DNA of 44,225 bases from Planctomycetota bacterium (GTDB taxonomy: Bacteria; Planctomycetota; Phycisphaerae; Phycisphaerales; SM1A02). This document shows positions 25,941 to 34,821 of the stretch, in pieces. The position numbers were made by a program, and so were the translations under genes. The DNA lies in the NCBI GenBank assembly GCA_003671055.1, contig QWPV01000015.1:1-44225 (forward strand), written 5' to 3'. The notes beneath the pieces are model-generated. The model saw only the letters and a list, made by a program, of their open reading frames with translations, had not been told where the DNA came from and made no database searches. Positions within the stretch are counted from its first letter, which is position 1, and every line of letters starts with the position of its first letter.

Positions 25941-27104
25941 TTACGAGGGGCGAGTCTCGCGGAAACGCTGATATGCGGCGCTTGTCTCGCGCATCGTGTC
26001 TCCGCCGAATTTCAGCAGGAACGCCCGAGCAATCTCGAACGCGACGACATGCTCCATGACCACGCTCGCTGCCGCGATCGCACTGACATCGCTTCGCTCG
26101 TACTGACTCCGCACCGCTTCATGCGTGGTGAGGTCAACCGACGGCATTCCTTGCAAGAGTGTGGAGATCGGTTTCATCGTTCCATGCACGACCACCGGCA
26201 TCCCGTTGGTCATGCCACCTTCAAGTCCGCCCGCATTGTTCGATGTGCGTTCAAATCCAAAGTTCGTCGCATTGCGCGCTGCTTCGTTGTAGGCAATGCC
26301 GTCGTGCACTTTGCTTCCAAACCTTGCCGCGCACTCTCGACCGAGTCCAATCTCCACTGCTTTGAATGCTTGAATGCCCATGACCGCGAAGGCAAGCCGT
26401 GCATCGAGCCGCTCATCCCAGTTCATGCAAGTGCCGAGGCCCGGAACACATCCGAAGACATGCGTTTCGCACCATCCACCGACCGTGTCCTTCTCAGTCT
26501 TCGCACGATGAATGAGATCGATGATGCCTTGCGATGCATGCGCATCTGGGCATGCAATCTCGCTTGCATCGCGCGCTTGCTTGAGCGTCGTCCAATTGTC
26601 ATTGGTCGGCATCACGTCAGTACGGACATCAATCGCCCCGCGCACGAAGCCGAATGTCTCGACGCCATATTCGCGCAACAAGAGTCGCGCGACTGCGCCA
26701 GCCGCAACGCGCGCTGCAGTTTCTCGCGCACTCGCTCGTTCAAGGGTTCCGCGGCAATCGGCGGTGCCGTACTTGATGCTGCCCGCAAGATCCGCGTGTC
26801 CTGGTCGTGGACGCGAGAGTGGCGGCGTCTTCGCAGCATCATCGAGTCGATGATCACGATTCACGATGCGCAGACACAGTGGCGAACCGATCGTCACACC
26901 CGCGCGCGTGCCCGCGAGAATTTCTGCAGTGTCACTCTCGATGCGTTGTCGCGCGCCACGCCCGTAGCCACCTTGCCGTCGATGGAGTTCCTGATTGATG
27001 AAGTCAAGGTCGACCCGCAGCCCTTCAGGCAGTCCATCGATCAACGCAACGAGTGAGTTCCCATGAGACTCACCTGCGGTTTGGTATCGAAGCGGCATTG
27101 GCAT
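25941..27104 (-). CDS. aroC: Chorismate synthase
   Basis: Last enzyme of the shikimate pathway, converting EPSP to chorismate with reduced FMN; cytoplasmic, 387 residues. Signature segments in order: YQTAGESHGNSLVALIDGLP at the N-terminus, RRQGGYGRGARQRIESD, PLSRPRPGHADLAGSIKYG, LERASARETAARVAAGA, and near the end NNAGGLEGGMTNGMPVVV with KPISTLLQGMPSVD. These include the FMN-binding His, Arg and Ser positions of the family, and length is normal. ATG 27104 (MPMPLRYQ) is chosen from homology; the frame continues to a TTG at 27140. No other aro gene is nearby. It lies 42 bases downstream of the sugar dehydrogenase gene and may be co-transcribed with it. Confidence 0.97.
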   Translation of the reverse strand: MPMPLRYQTAGESHGNSLVALIDGLPEGLRVDLDFINQELHRRQGGYGRGARQRIESDTAEILAGTRAGVTIGSPLCLRIVNRDHRLDDAAKTPPLSRPRPGHADLAGSIKYGTADCRGTLERASARETAARVAAGAVARLLLREYGVETFGFVRGAIDVRTDVMPTNDNWTTLKQARDASEIACPDAHASQGIIDLIHRAKTEKDTVGGWCETHVFGCVPGLGTCMNWDERLDARLAFAVMGIQAFKAVEIGLGRECAARFGSKVHDGIAYNEAARNATNFGFERTSNNAGGLEGGMTNGMPVVVHGTMKPISTLLQGMPSVDLTTHEAVRSQYERSDVSAIAAASVVMEHVVAFEIARAFLLKFGGDTMRETSAAYQRFRETRPS

Positions 27105-27110
27105 GGGGAC

Positions 27111-27116
27111 ATTGTC
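27111..27116 (-). promoter_or_regulatory. aroC: Weak -10-like element before aroC
   Basis: GACAAT on the minus strand lies six bases before the aroC ATG, matching TATAAT at four of six positions. It shares the spacing of the other leaderless-type sites but lacks the initial T, so read-through from upstream is equally likely. Confidence 0.22.
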
Positions 27117-27146
27117 GGCATTTGCCGAGGCATTGATCAAACGTCC

Positions 27147-28427
27147 TCAAGGTCGTACTTGAATCTTCCAGATTGAACCGGTGATTCCCGCATCCTGACC
27201 GCCATCGAACCCGATCACGTAGAGGCTCGCATCGTTCATCTCCGCAAAACTTGAGATGAGTTGCGTGGGCTTCTTGCAGAGCAACTCCGGCTTCGTGCAC
27301 TTGTCGCCTTCAAGCTTCGCGCCCCAAATCGTGCCGTAGCCAAAGTCCGCATAGATGTATGCGCCCTCGAGCATCGGAAGTTTCGGATCGCGGCAGACGT
27401 ATCCACCCGTGATGGAAACGGCTTCGCGGCGCGGATGCTCGATCAGCGGTTCAATCAAGACTGCTTCAGACTTTTGCTTCGAGAACGCATGGAATCCCTC
27501 GCGCAGATTCCAGCCGTAATTGCCGCCCTTCGTGATGAGGTCAATCTCTTCGTACTTGTTCTGTCCAACATCGCCCGCCCACAAATCACCATTCTTTCGA
27601 TCGAACTGCATGCGCCAGATGTTGCGCGTTCCCGTCGCCCAAATTTCAGGCAGATACGCGGTGTCATTCACAAATGGATTGTCGGACGGAATCGCGTACG
27701 CCTTGCCTTCAGACTTCGCATTGACATCGATGCGCAACACCTTCGAGAGGAAGGTCTGCGGATTCTGTCCATTTCCATGTGGATCGTTCGCTGCGCCGCC
27801 ATCGCCGAGGCTGAGATAGAGGAATCCATCTGGGCCGAACAAACAGGTCCCGCCGTTGTGATTCGAATACGGCTGCGACTGCGTGAGCAAGATCTCTTCG
27901 CTCGCGGGATCCATCGACTTTCCATCCGCCGCGATCGTGAAGCGCGAGAGGATGCTGCGAAGAGGCGATGCGGCTGTGTAAAACACGTAGAGTTCGCGCC
28001 GCTTGGGGTAGTCGGGATGAAATGCGATCGATAGCAAACCTTCTTCGTTTCCCGAATCCTTCACTCGCTCGCGAATATCAAGCGCGACTGAAGATTCCGT
28101 CGCGCTGTCTTGCGTGAGATCAGCAAGGATGATGCGGCCAGGTTGCTCCACGACGTACACAACACCGCCAGTTTCCGCGGGTAATTGCAACATCTGAATG
28201 GGACGGATGAACTTCAGGTTTGGCAACACGCGCTCAAGCGAGATATTGGGCAGCTTGGCCGCGGGCGCGTAACGACTGAACGCTACAGCCTTCGGTGGAG
28301 TCTCGACCGTTGCTGGAGTCTCGACCTTTGGTGGAGTCTCGACTTTCGGTTCCTGTGCAACAAGCGGCGACACCGCGAGGCTGACTGCGAGAATGTTGAG
28401 TGAAGCACGCGCGTAAGAAGGAAACAT
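27147..28427 (-). CDS. Secreted PQQ-type sugar dehydrogenase (glucose/sorbosone dehydrogenase family)
   Basis: Exported six-bladed beta-propeller oxidoreductase of 426 residues related to soluble PQQ glucose dehydrogenase. A signal peptide covers residues 1-25 (LNILAVSLAVSPLVAQ). A short Pro/Thr repeat of the type VETPPK follows (26-45). The propeller begins near residue 58 and shows VVYVVEQPGRI, NEEGLLSIAFHPDYP, the SNHNGGTCLFGPDGFLYLS motif with GDGGAANDPHG, IWATGTRNIWRMQFD and GGNYGWNLREG, all typical of the family including the acidic calcium/PQQ region. The substrate cannot be read from sequence. It is transcribed divergently from the DUF1080 gene, and both products carry signal peptides, so they may act on the same extracellular carbohydrate. 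Confidence 0.9.
   Translation of the reverse strand: MFPSYARASLNILAVSLAVSPLVAQEPKVETPPKVETPATVETPPKAVAFSRYAPAAKLPNISLERVLPNLKFIRPIQMLQLPAETGGVVYVVEQPGRIILADLTQDSATESSVALDIRERVKDSGNEEGLLSIAFHPDYPKRRELYVFYTAASPLRSILSRFTIAADGKSMDPASEEILLTQSQPYSNHNGGTCLFGPDGFLYLSLGDGGAANDPHGNGQNPQTFLSKVLRIDVNAKSEGKAYAIPSDNPFVNDTAYLPEIWATGTRNIWRMQFDRKNGDLWAGDVGQNKYEEIDLITKGGNYGWNLREGFHAFSKQKSEAVLIEPLIEHPRREAVSITGGYVCRDPKLPMLEGAYIYADFGYGTIWGAKLEGDKCTKPELLCKKPTQLISSFAEMNDASLYVIGFDGGQDAGITGSIWKIQVRP
28291..28347 (-). repeat. Three 18-base tandem repeats in the sugar dehydrogenase gene
   Basis: GGAGTCTCGAC (plus strand) recurs at 28297, 28315 and 28333 with period 18. It encodes an in-frame six-residue VETPPK-like repeat just after the signal peptide, so copy changes would alter linker length without frameshift. 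Confidence 0.85.
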
Positions 28428-28434
28428 GCGCTTA

Positions 28435-28440
28435 ATCGTA
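28435..28440 (-). promoter_or_regulatory. Putative leaderless -10 element of the sugar dehydrogenase gene
   Basis: TACGAT on the minus strand ends seven bases before the ATG at 28427. It shares the 63-base divergent region with the DUF1080 gene. Confidence 0.45.
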
Positions 28441-28478
28441 GTTGAAACCGATGCCGCGATCTATCTTTCACGCCTCGA

Positions 28479-28484
28479 TAGACT
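28479..28484 (+). promoter_or_regulatory. Putative leaderless -10 element of the DUF1080 gene
   Basis: TAGACT ends six bases before the ATG at 28491. A TTG at 28485 is the only other start nearby, and no ribosome binding site is seen. Confidence 0.45.
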
Positions 28485-28490
28485 TTGCGC

Positions 28491-29147
28491 ATGCGCACCT
28501 CAACCATCATCTCGTTTCTCTGCTCGCTCGCTGTCGCAATGATCGCAAGTGCTCCACTCGCGTTGACTGCGCCACCTTCCGCAACCGCCCAACTTTTTAA
28601 CGGCAAGGATCTCGCTGGGTGGGTTGGCGACACCGACGGCTACCGCGTTGAAGATGGTGCGATCGTCTGCACAGACAAGGGTGGAAATCTTTTCTCCGCG
28701 AAGGAGTACGGCGACTTCGAATGCACCTTTGAGTTTCGACTGACTGCTGGCGCGAATAACGGCATCGCGATCCGAAGTCCACTTGAAGGCGATCCTGCGT
28801 ACGCAGGTTTCGAGGTGCAGGTGCTCGACAACTCCGCGCCGCAATATGCGACGCTCAAGCCCTATCAGTATCACGGCTCTGTCTATGGAATCGCCGCAGC
28901 CAAGCGCGAAGGCATGAAGCCCATCGGCGAGTGGAACACGGAGACCATCGCATTCCGCGGCACGAAGATCAAAGTCACACTCAATGATGTGGTGATCTTG
29001 GATGTCGATCTCGCAGTTGTTGCGAAGGACGGCAAAACGATTGACGGGCAACCACACGCTGGACTCACGCGCACGAAGGGTCACTTCGGTTTATGTGGAC
29101 ACGGCGATTCTGTCGCGTTCCGCAATATCCGCATGACTGCGCTTTGA
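28491..29147 (+). CDS. Secreted DUF1080 (3-keto-disaccharide hydrolase-like) protein
   Basis: Exported protein of 218 residues with one DUF1080 domain (concanavalin-like fold). The signal peptide is about residues 1-27 (IISFLCSLAVAMIASAPLAL). The domain opens with LFNGKDLAGWVGD and DGAIVCTDKGGNLFSAKEYG, continues with FEFRLTAGANNGIAIRSP, FEVQVLDNSAP and EWNTETIAFRGTKIKVTLN, and ends GHFGLCGHGDSVAFRNIRM. These blocks are diagnostic of the family, very common in Planctomycetes, where some members hydrolyse 3-keto-glycosides and others bind carbohydrate. Its divergent neighbour is a sugar dehydrogenase, so an oxidation-hydrolysis pair is possible but unproven. It converges on the saccharopine-dehydrogenase-like gene, 19 bases away. 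Confidence 0.92.
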   Translation: MRTSTIISFLCSLAVAMIASAPLALTAPPSATAQLFNGKDLAGWVGDTDGYRVEDGAIVCTDKGGNLFSAKEYGDFECTFEFRLTAGANNGIAIRSPLEGDPAYAGFEVQVLDNSAPQYATLKPYQYHGSVYGIAAAKREGMKPIGEWNTETIAFRGTKIKVTLNDVVILDVDLAVVAKDGKTIDGQPHAGLTRTKGHFGLCGHGDSVAFRNIRMTAL

Positions 29148-29166
29148 TCGACGCGATGCGACGTCG

Positions 29167-30246
29167 TCACACCGCGTATCGCGCGCCGAAACGATTCGCC
29201 ATGAAGTCTTCGTAGCGAATGTCTTCCATGCGCACGACTCCCTTCGCAGGGATCTTGCCGTCACGAAGTAAATCGAGCACCGCACATACGCCCGCTGCGG
29301 TGGTGATCTGAATCCCAGTCCAGTGCTTGCCATCAATCTCGCACGCGGGAATGCGGCGCGCGTCGGTCTTCTCGACAAGCTTGCCGTTCTCGATGCCGAT
29401 CGCAACACACACCGTGACGATCACGTCATCCTGCGTGGTGGGAATAGCGCGCTCGAAAACATCGCAGAGGTCTTCGCGTCGATCGATGAATCCAAGATCC
29501 TGAAGCAGGAACTTCATCAACTTGCAGTGCCCTGGATATCGAATCGTCTTGTAGTTGACGTTGCGCGCCTTGCCTGCGAGTGATTCGCCAAGCGAACCAA
29601 GTCCGCCCGAGGTGTTGAACGCTTCGTACTGCGTTCCGTGAATCGTGAACTCTTCAAGATTCTCAAGCGGTGGAAGCAGCGTGATCTTTCCGTCCACAAG
29701 TGCTTCGCATGGATTGCAGTACTCATTCACGAGCCCGGCGGTCGACCACGTGAGGTTGTACTTGAGTTGATTCGATGGGAACTGTGGCAATGCGCCCACG
29801 CGGCAACGCAATTCGTGAATCTCCGACATGGGTGCGGCGAGATGATTCGCCGCGATCGTGATGTAGCCAGGCGCGAGGCCGCATTGCGGAATGAACGCTG
29901 TTGACGCGCCCTGCGCAAGCGCCATCACGTCCTTCGTGACAGCAACATCTTCCGTCAAGTCGAGGTAGTGCGTGCCTGCAGCCTTCGCGCGCTCCGCGAT
30001 CAATCGATTGCAAGCAAATGGCGCGCATGAAATCACTGCCCACGCGCCTTTCAATGCCGCATCGAGTTGCGCGCCGTTAGAAAAATCGACGGTCGAACCA
30101 GTTGTGTTTGGCAATCCATCCACCGCTGAGCGCCAAGAGCCTTCGTGCGCATCCACGCAACGCACCGCGTACTCCTTCGTATGTGCAAGGAAGTGCGCAG
30201 CCATTTTTCCAATCTTGCCAGCTCCAATGATCGTGACGGTCTTCAT
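29167..30246 (-). CDS. Saccharopine dehydrogenase-like NAD(P) oxidoreductase
   Basis: Cytoplasmic oxidoreductase of 359 residues. The N-terminal Rossmann fold starts VTIIGAGKIGKMAAHFLAH. Then come GTHYLDLTEDVAVTKDV, GLAPGYITIAANHLA and a catalytic-type domain with LTWSTAGLVNEYCNPCEAL and TIRYPGHCKLMKFLL, which match the saccharopine dehydrogenase / lysine 6-dehydrogenase / carboxynorspermidine synthase group. Related enzymes act on lysine or polyamine derivatives; the exact substrate cannot be told. ATG 30246 gives the natural Rossmann start; ATG 30255 adds three residues and cannot be excluded. It follows the Wsp-like operon on the same strand after 82 bases, but no functional link is evident. 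Confidence 0.85.
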   Translation of the reverse strand: MKTVTIIGAGKIGKMAAHFLAHTKEYAVRCVDAHEGSWRSAVDGLPNTTGSTVDFSNGAQLDAALKGAWAVISCAPFACNRLIAERAKAAGTHYLDLTEDVAVTKDVMALAQGASTAFIPQCGLAPGYITIAANHLAAPMSEIHELRCRVGALPQFPSNQLKYNLTWSTAGLVNEYCNPCEALVDGKITLLPPLENLEEFTIHGTQYEAFNTSGGLGSLGESLAGKARNVNYKTIRYPGHCKLMKFLLQDLGFIDRREDLCDVFERAIPTTQDDVIVTVCVAIGIENGKLVEKTDARRIPACEIDGKHWTGIQITTAAGVCAVLDLLRDGKIPAKGVVRMEDIRYEDFMANRFGARYAV

Positions 30247-30328
30247 AGCGTTCATGAGTGAGAATTGCTTTGCGTTACTGCGTGCGAAAGGGGGCGAAGT
30301 GTATGCAGGAACTACTGCGCTCGCGTGA

Positions 30329-31486
30329 TTAGGCGAACCGCAACTCAATCATGGAGTAATCGTCATCCCACGATGGCTTTCCCTGCAACGCTTGCGTGTG
30401 CGTCATAAGGCCGTCGAGCCGTTGATTCTCGGATGTACCCACGAAAAAATCAACGAAGTCTTCGTAGTCCCACATCGACCCTGTGGGAAGATGAATTTCG
30501 AAAACGCCGTCGGAATAGAGATACAAACGATCGCCCGCAAGCAATTGCACTCGCTCATTGGGCGCGTCGTAATCCTCCGTCACACCAACCATGTAACTCG
30601 TGGACTCAAGACGCTGCGCAACTCCATCACGCACGAGCAGTGCTGGAGGATGTCCTCCACCAGACCACACCAGCTCGCGCGTGCTCTTCGTATAGACGCC
30701 GTACCACACGGTGAAATACATGCCGTGATGACGCGCCATGGGGAATGATGCATTCAGCGCGAGAAGCACGCGCGATGGATCACACGCACGATCGATGTCC
30801 GTCGCGACTGAACGAATGTGATTCATCGCACTCACGCCCATCAACGCGGGACCGACGCCATGGCCGCTGACGTCGAGCACAAACATCGCGAGTCGATCAC
30901 TATCGATCCAGTGGTAGCCGAACACATCACCTCCGAGGTTCTCGGAAGGTACGAAGCGCCAGCCCGTGCTGACCTCCCCTTCTATCGGCGGATCGAGCAG
31001 CGTGCGAACGTATTCACTCGCCTTCTGAATCTCACCTGAGAGTCGCGCTTCACTTTCTTTGAGCGCGCTGTACGCGGCATTCCGTTCAAGCAACGCTTTG
31101 TAGCCACGCGAGTGATGCACGACTCGTGCGACAAGTTCAACAGGATCTGGGAGTTTGACGATGTAGTCATTCGCTCCACGCGCGAATGCTTCCGCTTTCG
31201 TTGCGGCCTCTTCCTTCGAGGAAAGCACGACGATCGGAACGTCTTTCGTCAACTCGTCGGCGCGATAAGCACGCACGAGATCGAGCCCGTCCACGCCAGG
31301 CATCACGAGATCTTGCAGAATGAGCGTCGGCGCGAATGCACGCGCGACCGCAAGTGCTTCGGAGGGATTATCTACTGCGCGATACTCAAGCCCCTCAATC
31401 GACGCGAGCATTCGGCGCACCGCTTCGCCAATGATGCGCTGATCGTCTACAAGAAGAACTCGGTCGGTGAAGTGCTTGCTTTCCAT
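30329..31486 (-). CDS. Response regulator with PP2C/RsbU-type phosphatase output
   Basis: Protein of 385 residues. An N-terminal receiver domain (about 8-125) contains DDQRIIGEAVRRML and the phospho-acceptor in LILQDLVMPGVDGLDL. A coiled linker follows (about 125-160), then a SpoIIE/RsbU-type PP2C phosphatase domain (about 170-385) with VPSENLGGDVFGYHWID, FVLDVSGHGVGPALMG and a late YLYSDGVFEI, the acidic metal-binding motifs of the family. In the family, phosphorylation of the receiver switches on dephosphorylation of a STAS-domain anti-anti-sigma factor. It occupies the place that wspR, a diguanylate cyclase, has in the Wsp operon. It lies 21 bases after cheB. No STAS or anti-sigma gene is in the window. 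Confidence 0.92.
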   Translation of the reverse strand: MESKHFTDRVLLVDDQRIIGEAVRRMLASIEGLEYRAVDNPSEALAVARAFAPTLILQDLVMPGVDGLDLVRAYRADELTKDVPIVVLSSKEEAATKAEAFARGANDYIVKLPDPVELVARVVHHSRGYKALLERNAAYSALKESEARLSGEIQKASEYVRTLLDPPIEGEVSTGWRFVPSENLGGDVFGYHWIDSDRLAMFVLDVSGHGVGPALMGVSAMNHIRSVATDIDRACDPSRVLLALNASFPMARHHGMYFTVWYGVYTKSTRELVWSGGGHPPALLVRDGVAQRLESTSYMVGVTEDYDAPNERVQLLAGDRLYLYSDGVFEIHLPTGSMWDYEDFVDFFVGTSENQRLDGLMTHTQALQGKPSWDDDYSMIELRFA

Positions 31487-31507
31487 AATCGTTCTCGAAG
31501 TCGCCGC

Positions 31508-32575
31508 TCAAACGCGACGCTGCCTAAATTTCGCCATGATCGCCGCGGAAATTTCCGGCAGCGACAGAACCTGTGTCGCTGCGCCGAGCGCAACTGCTGC
31601 GCCCGGCATCCCCCACACAACGCTTGATGCTTGGTCTTGTGCAATCGTGTGCCACCCCGCGCGACGCAACGCAAGCAGTCCCTGCGCGCCGTCTCTCCCC
31701 ATGCCAGTGAGCAGCAACGCAACACCAGGCGCACCGAAGGACGCGAACGAGTTGAACAACTCATCGACGCTCGGTCGATGCATGCGATCGGTCGGCACGT
31801 CTGTTTGCACCAACGCGCCGTTCACAGAAAGCACAAGATGACGGTCGTCGCCCGCGAGAATGATTTCACCGACGCTTGCGCGATCTGTCGGTTTCGCGAG
31901 TCGCACGGCGGCGTTGCATTGTGATGCGAGCCACTGCGCTAATCCCTCGGCAAAATCGCGGGAAATGTGCTGCACTACCACGACTGCGAAGGGCAGCGGC
32001 TTCGGAAGCGCGGCGAGAATCTCACCGAGCGCGCGGGGGCCGCCAGTCGAACAACCGATGAGCAATGTGGGGAATGGCGCAACGCCATGAGCATCATGAA
32101 GTACAGGCGCCGCAACGCGCGGAGGCACTGCGATCGATTTGGCGCGTGCAGGCTCCGCAACACGCACGATCATTTTCAACCGTCGAATGAGTTCCGCACC
32201 GCCACCTACTGCGCCGTCGAGCGTGAGTGTTGGCGTATTCACTGCGTCGCGTGCACCAGCACCGAGCGCGTCGTACACAAGGCCCGCGTTCCCGCTCACT
32301 GTCGCAGTGACCACGAGAATCGGGCACGGCGTCGCTTTCATAATGCGACGCGTCGCTTCAACACCATCCATTACAGGCATGATGAGATCCATCAGAATGA
32401 CGTCTGGCTTGTCCTTCGCGCACATCTCTACTGCTTCGCGGCCATCGCGTGCAATCCATGCGGGTTTAAGTGCAGTGTCAGAACACACCACGCGACGCAA
32501 TGCTTCACACGCAAGCGCGAGATCGTTCACGATCCCCACGCGCAAGGGTCGTGGTGCTTTCGAGGAAGGCGTCAT
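31508..32575 (-). CDS. cheB: CheB protein-glutamate methylesterase (WspF-like)
   Basis: Receptor methylesterase/deamidase of 355 residues that removes methyl groups from the MCP and provides adaptation. The receiver domain (about 10-125) has the phospho-acceptor in VILMDLIMPVMDGV. The catalytic domain (about 165-350) retains the full triad: Ser in LLIGCSTGGPRAL, His in VVVQHISRDFAEGL and Asp in LLTGMGRDGAQGL. Length is normal. Its ATG overlaps the cheA stop by four bases (ATGA). The order after a CheA-REC hybrid and before an output regulator is that of wspF. Confidence 0.96.
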   Translation of the reverse strand: MTPSSKAPRPLRVGIVNDLALACEALRRVVCSDTALKPAWIARDGREAVEMCAKDKPDVILMDLIMPVMDGVEATRRIMKATPCPILVVTATVSGNAGLVYDALGAGARDAVNTPTLTLDGAVGGGAELIRRLKMIVRVAEPARAKSIAVPPRVAAPVLHDAHGVAPFPTLLIGCSTGGPRALGEILAALPKPLPFAVVVVQHISRDFAEGLAQWLASQCNAAVRLAKPTDRASVGEIILAGDDRHLVLSVNGALVQTDVPTDRMHRPSVDELFNSFASFGAPGVALLLTGMGRDGAQGLLALRRAGWHTIAQDQASSVVWGMPGAAVALGAATQVLSLPEISAAIMAKFRQRRV

Positions 32576-34821
32576 CGCGCTGGCTCCCCGATGAGATCGC
32601 GCACTGTCGTCGCGAAAGTTTCATCTTGAAACGCGCCCTTTGTGAGATACGCGTTCGCGCCAGCTTCGAGTCCAGCGAGTCGATCTTCCTCACGATCCTT
32701 GTACGACACGATGATGATCGGAAGTCCGGCAAATCGTGGTTCCGCACGAGCAGCGCGGACGAGTTCAATGCCTGTCATGCGCGGCATATCCACATCACTC
32801 ACAAGGAGGTCGTAGGCTCCATTGCGAAGTGCGATGAGTCCATCCGCGCCGTCCTTTGCAGTCTCCACTTCGTAACCAAGTCGCACGAGCAACTGTCGCT
32901 CGACTTCGCGCACAGTGGCACTATCGTCCACGACGAGCACACGCTTGCGCTGCGCAGCACCCTCCGTGATCACGCGACGGCGTGCAGCGGGCGATCGACC
33001 CTCGGCGAGTTGCTGGCGCATCGACGAGAGAATGTCTTCGCAGTCGACGATGAGTGCGGCCTCACCATCCTCGCGAATTGCCGCCGCAGACAAGTGCGCC
33101 ACCTTGCCAAGCCGCGGATCGAGCGCGCGCACGACAAGGTCTTCTTCGCCGACAAACCGATGCACGAGAAATCCGTACCAGTCGTCACCGCCGAGCACGA
33201 CAACACTCGCGTCGTCGGCCTGCTCAACACTGCCGAGTTCGAGTAACGCCGCTGCGTCCACAAGACCAACGGATCGTTCATCAAGCATGAAGTGCAATCG
33301 ACCCTCCACTGATGTGAGCGCTGCGCGTGGAACTTGCACCACGCGCTCGATCCGTGACAGCGGGAATGCAAGCGTCTCGCCCGCGACGTCGACAAGGAGC
33401 GCGCGAATCACGCTCACTGTGATTGGCAATTCCAACTCGAAGGATGTGCCACGCCCGGGCTCACTGTCCACGCGCACGCTTCCTCCCACTTCGCGCACCG
33501 TGCTCTGCACAACATCAAGACCGACGCCGCGACCCGAGATATCCGTGACCTTCGCCGCAGTCGAAAATCCTGGAAGGAACAGAAATTCCAGCACTTCTTG
33601 CTTCGACATTCCTGCAACCATTTCACTCGACGCGAGTGCCTTCCGCACCACGCTCTCACGAATCTTCTCCGCGTGAATACCTCGTCCATCGTCCGACACG
33701 CGAATGCGCAACATGCCCGAATGATGCCGCGCTTCGACGCGCAGCACGCACGTTTCAGGCTTCGATGCGGCGCGACGATCCTCTGGCATCTCAACGCCGT
33801 GATCGAGCGAATTGCGTAGCAGGTGATTCAACGGCGCTTCGAGGCGCGCGAGAATGTCGCGATCCACTTGCACGTCCTCGCCGACGATGTCGAGTCGAAC
33901 GTTCTTCCCGAGTTGCCGTGCGAGATCGCGCACCAGTCGCGGCAGTCCGCCCGTCACATCACCGAAGGGGCGCATGCGACTCGAGAGCACTTCGTGATAG
34001 AGCGACGTTGCAGTCTCTTCGCCACGACGAATTGATTCGTCCACGCGTTCGATGTGCACGACAACTTCCGTGCGCGTGCGTTGCGCGATCTTTCGAAGTG
34101 GCGCGAGTGCGGTCGCATCCACTCCACTGCGGCGAAGCAGCGTGCGGAGTCGATCGAGCTCATCTTCGAATTCAATCACGCGCGACTTCAATGACTGCGA
34201 TTGCTTTCGGACAACTTCAAGGCGTCGCGATTCGAGCATCGTCTCGCCTGCGAGTTGCAAAAGTCGATCGAGTTTCTCCGCCGTCACACGCACGGCAGCC
34301 ACCCGCTCCGCAACTTGCACCTTCGCTGTCGCAACGACCTCTTGCGTCGCGACGGGCGTAACTGTCGCGGGCACTGCGGCGGGCACTGTCGCGGGCACTG
34401 CGGCAGGCACTGCGAGCGCCTGAGCGGCCACAGGGGCGAGAAGCGTTTGCGAAAGTGCGGTGATTGCAGAAGAGTGTTGCGTGGTCCACGCACCGAGCTC
34501 TTCTTCGCGAATGGCTGCGAGAGATGCAAGAAGATCCGTGCCCGCTAACAGCTGATCGATCCGCGCTGGCGTTGGTGCTTCGCGACCCGACTGCATTGCG
34601 ACGAGCGCATCTTCCATCGCGTGTGCGAGTTCCACTGCGCGCTCGAGTCCAACGACTTTCGCCGCACCCTTGATCGAATGCGCAGCGCGCATCAATGGTT
34701 CGATATCACTTGCTGCAGCACTCTGCTCGAGTTTTACTAAACCCGCCGAGAGAGTGAGTGAATGCTGCTCCGCTTCACCACGGAACAATTCAAAGAGCGA
34801 GAAACCTCCAAGGTCGCTCAT
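32572..34821 (-). CDS. cheA: CheA-type hybrid histidine kinase with C-terminal receiver (WspE-like)
   Basis: Kinase of 749 residues at the core of the chemosensory array. Domains in order: HPt (1-105) with phospho-His48 in RAAHSIKGAAK; a second helical/linker part with an Ala-Val-Pro-Thr repeat (about 135-155); dimerisation and ATPase domains with N-box HLLRNSLDHGVEMPEDR near 337, DDGRGI near 377 and SGRGVGLDVV; a CheW-like domain (about 470-605); and a receiver (about 625-745) with DDSATVRE and LLVSDVDMPRM. The terminal receiver is the WspE layout; classical CheA lacks it. ATG 34821 overlaps the upstream stop (ATGA) and has GAGGAG upstream; the frame is open nine codons further but is less likely. 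Confidence 0.95.
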   Translation of the reverse strand: MSDLGGFSLFELFRGEAEQHSLTLSAGLVKLEQSAAASDIEPLMRAAHSIKGAAKVVGLERAVELAHAMEDALVAMQSGREAPTPARIDQLLAGTDLLASLAAIREEELGAWTTQHSSAITALSQTLLAPVAAQALAVPAAVPATVPAAVPATVTPVATQEVVATAKVQVAERVAAVRVTAEKLDRLLQLAGETMLESRRLEVVRKQSQSLKSRVIEFEDELDRLRTLLRRSGVDATALAPLRKIAQRTRTEVVVHIERVDESIRRGEETATSLYHEVLSSRMRPFGDVTGGLPRLVRDLARQLGKNVRLDIVGEDVQVDRDILARLEAPLNHLLRNSLDHGVEMPEDRRAASKPETCVLRVEARHHSGMLRIRVSDDGRGIHAEKIRESVVRKALASSEMVAGMSKQEVLEFLFLPGFSTAAKVTDISGRGVGLDVVQSTVREVGGSVRVDSEPGRGTSFELELPITVSVIRALLVDVAGETLAFPLSRIERVVQVPRAALTSVEGRLHFMLDERSVGLVDAAALLELGSVEQADDASVVVLGGDDWYGFLVHRFVGEEDLVVRALDPRLGKVAHLSAAAIREDGEAALIVDCEDILSSMRQQLAEGRSPAARRRVITEGAAQRKRVLVVDDSATVREVERQLLVRLGYEVETAKDGADGLIALRNGAYDLLVSDVDMPRMTGIELVRAARAEPRFAGLPIIIVSYKDREEDRLAGLEAGANAYLTKGAFQDETFATTVRDLIGEPAR
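34364..34411 (-). repeat. Four 12-base tandem repeats in the cheA linker
   Basis: The plus-strand units GTCGCGGGCACT, GCGGCGGGCACT, GTCGCGGGCACT and GCGGCAGGCACT occur back to back. They encode an Ala-Val-Pro-Ala/Thr repeat in the flexible linker after the HPt domain. The unit length keeps the frame. Confidence 0.85.

Noticed and set aside
26049-27056. Plus-strand open frame of 335 codons
   Set aside because: It is antisense to aroC, whose frame carries all chorismate synthase signatures. The plus product is Arg/His/Cys-rich with no pattern.
30329-31486. Last gene of the chemosensory operon considered as a GGDEF protein (WspR)
   Set aside because: There is no GGDEF/GGEEF or I-site motif; the GGD-(x)n-D, DVSGHG and YSDG blocks identify a PP2C phosphatase.
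33636-34361. Plus-strand open frame of 241 codons
   Set aside because: It is antisense to cheA and extremely Arg-rich.
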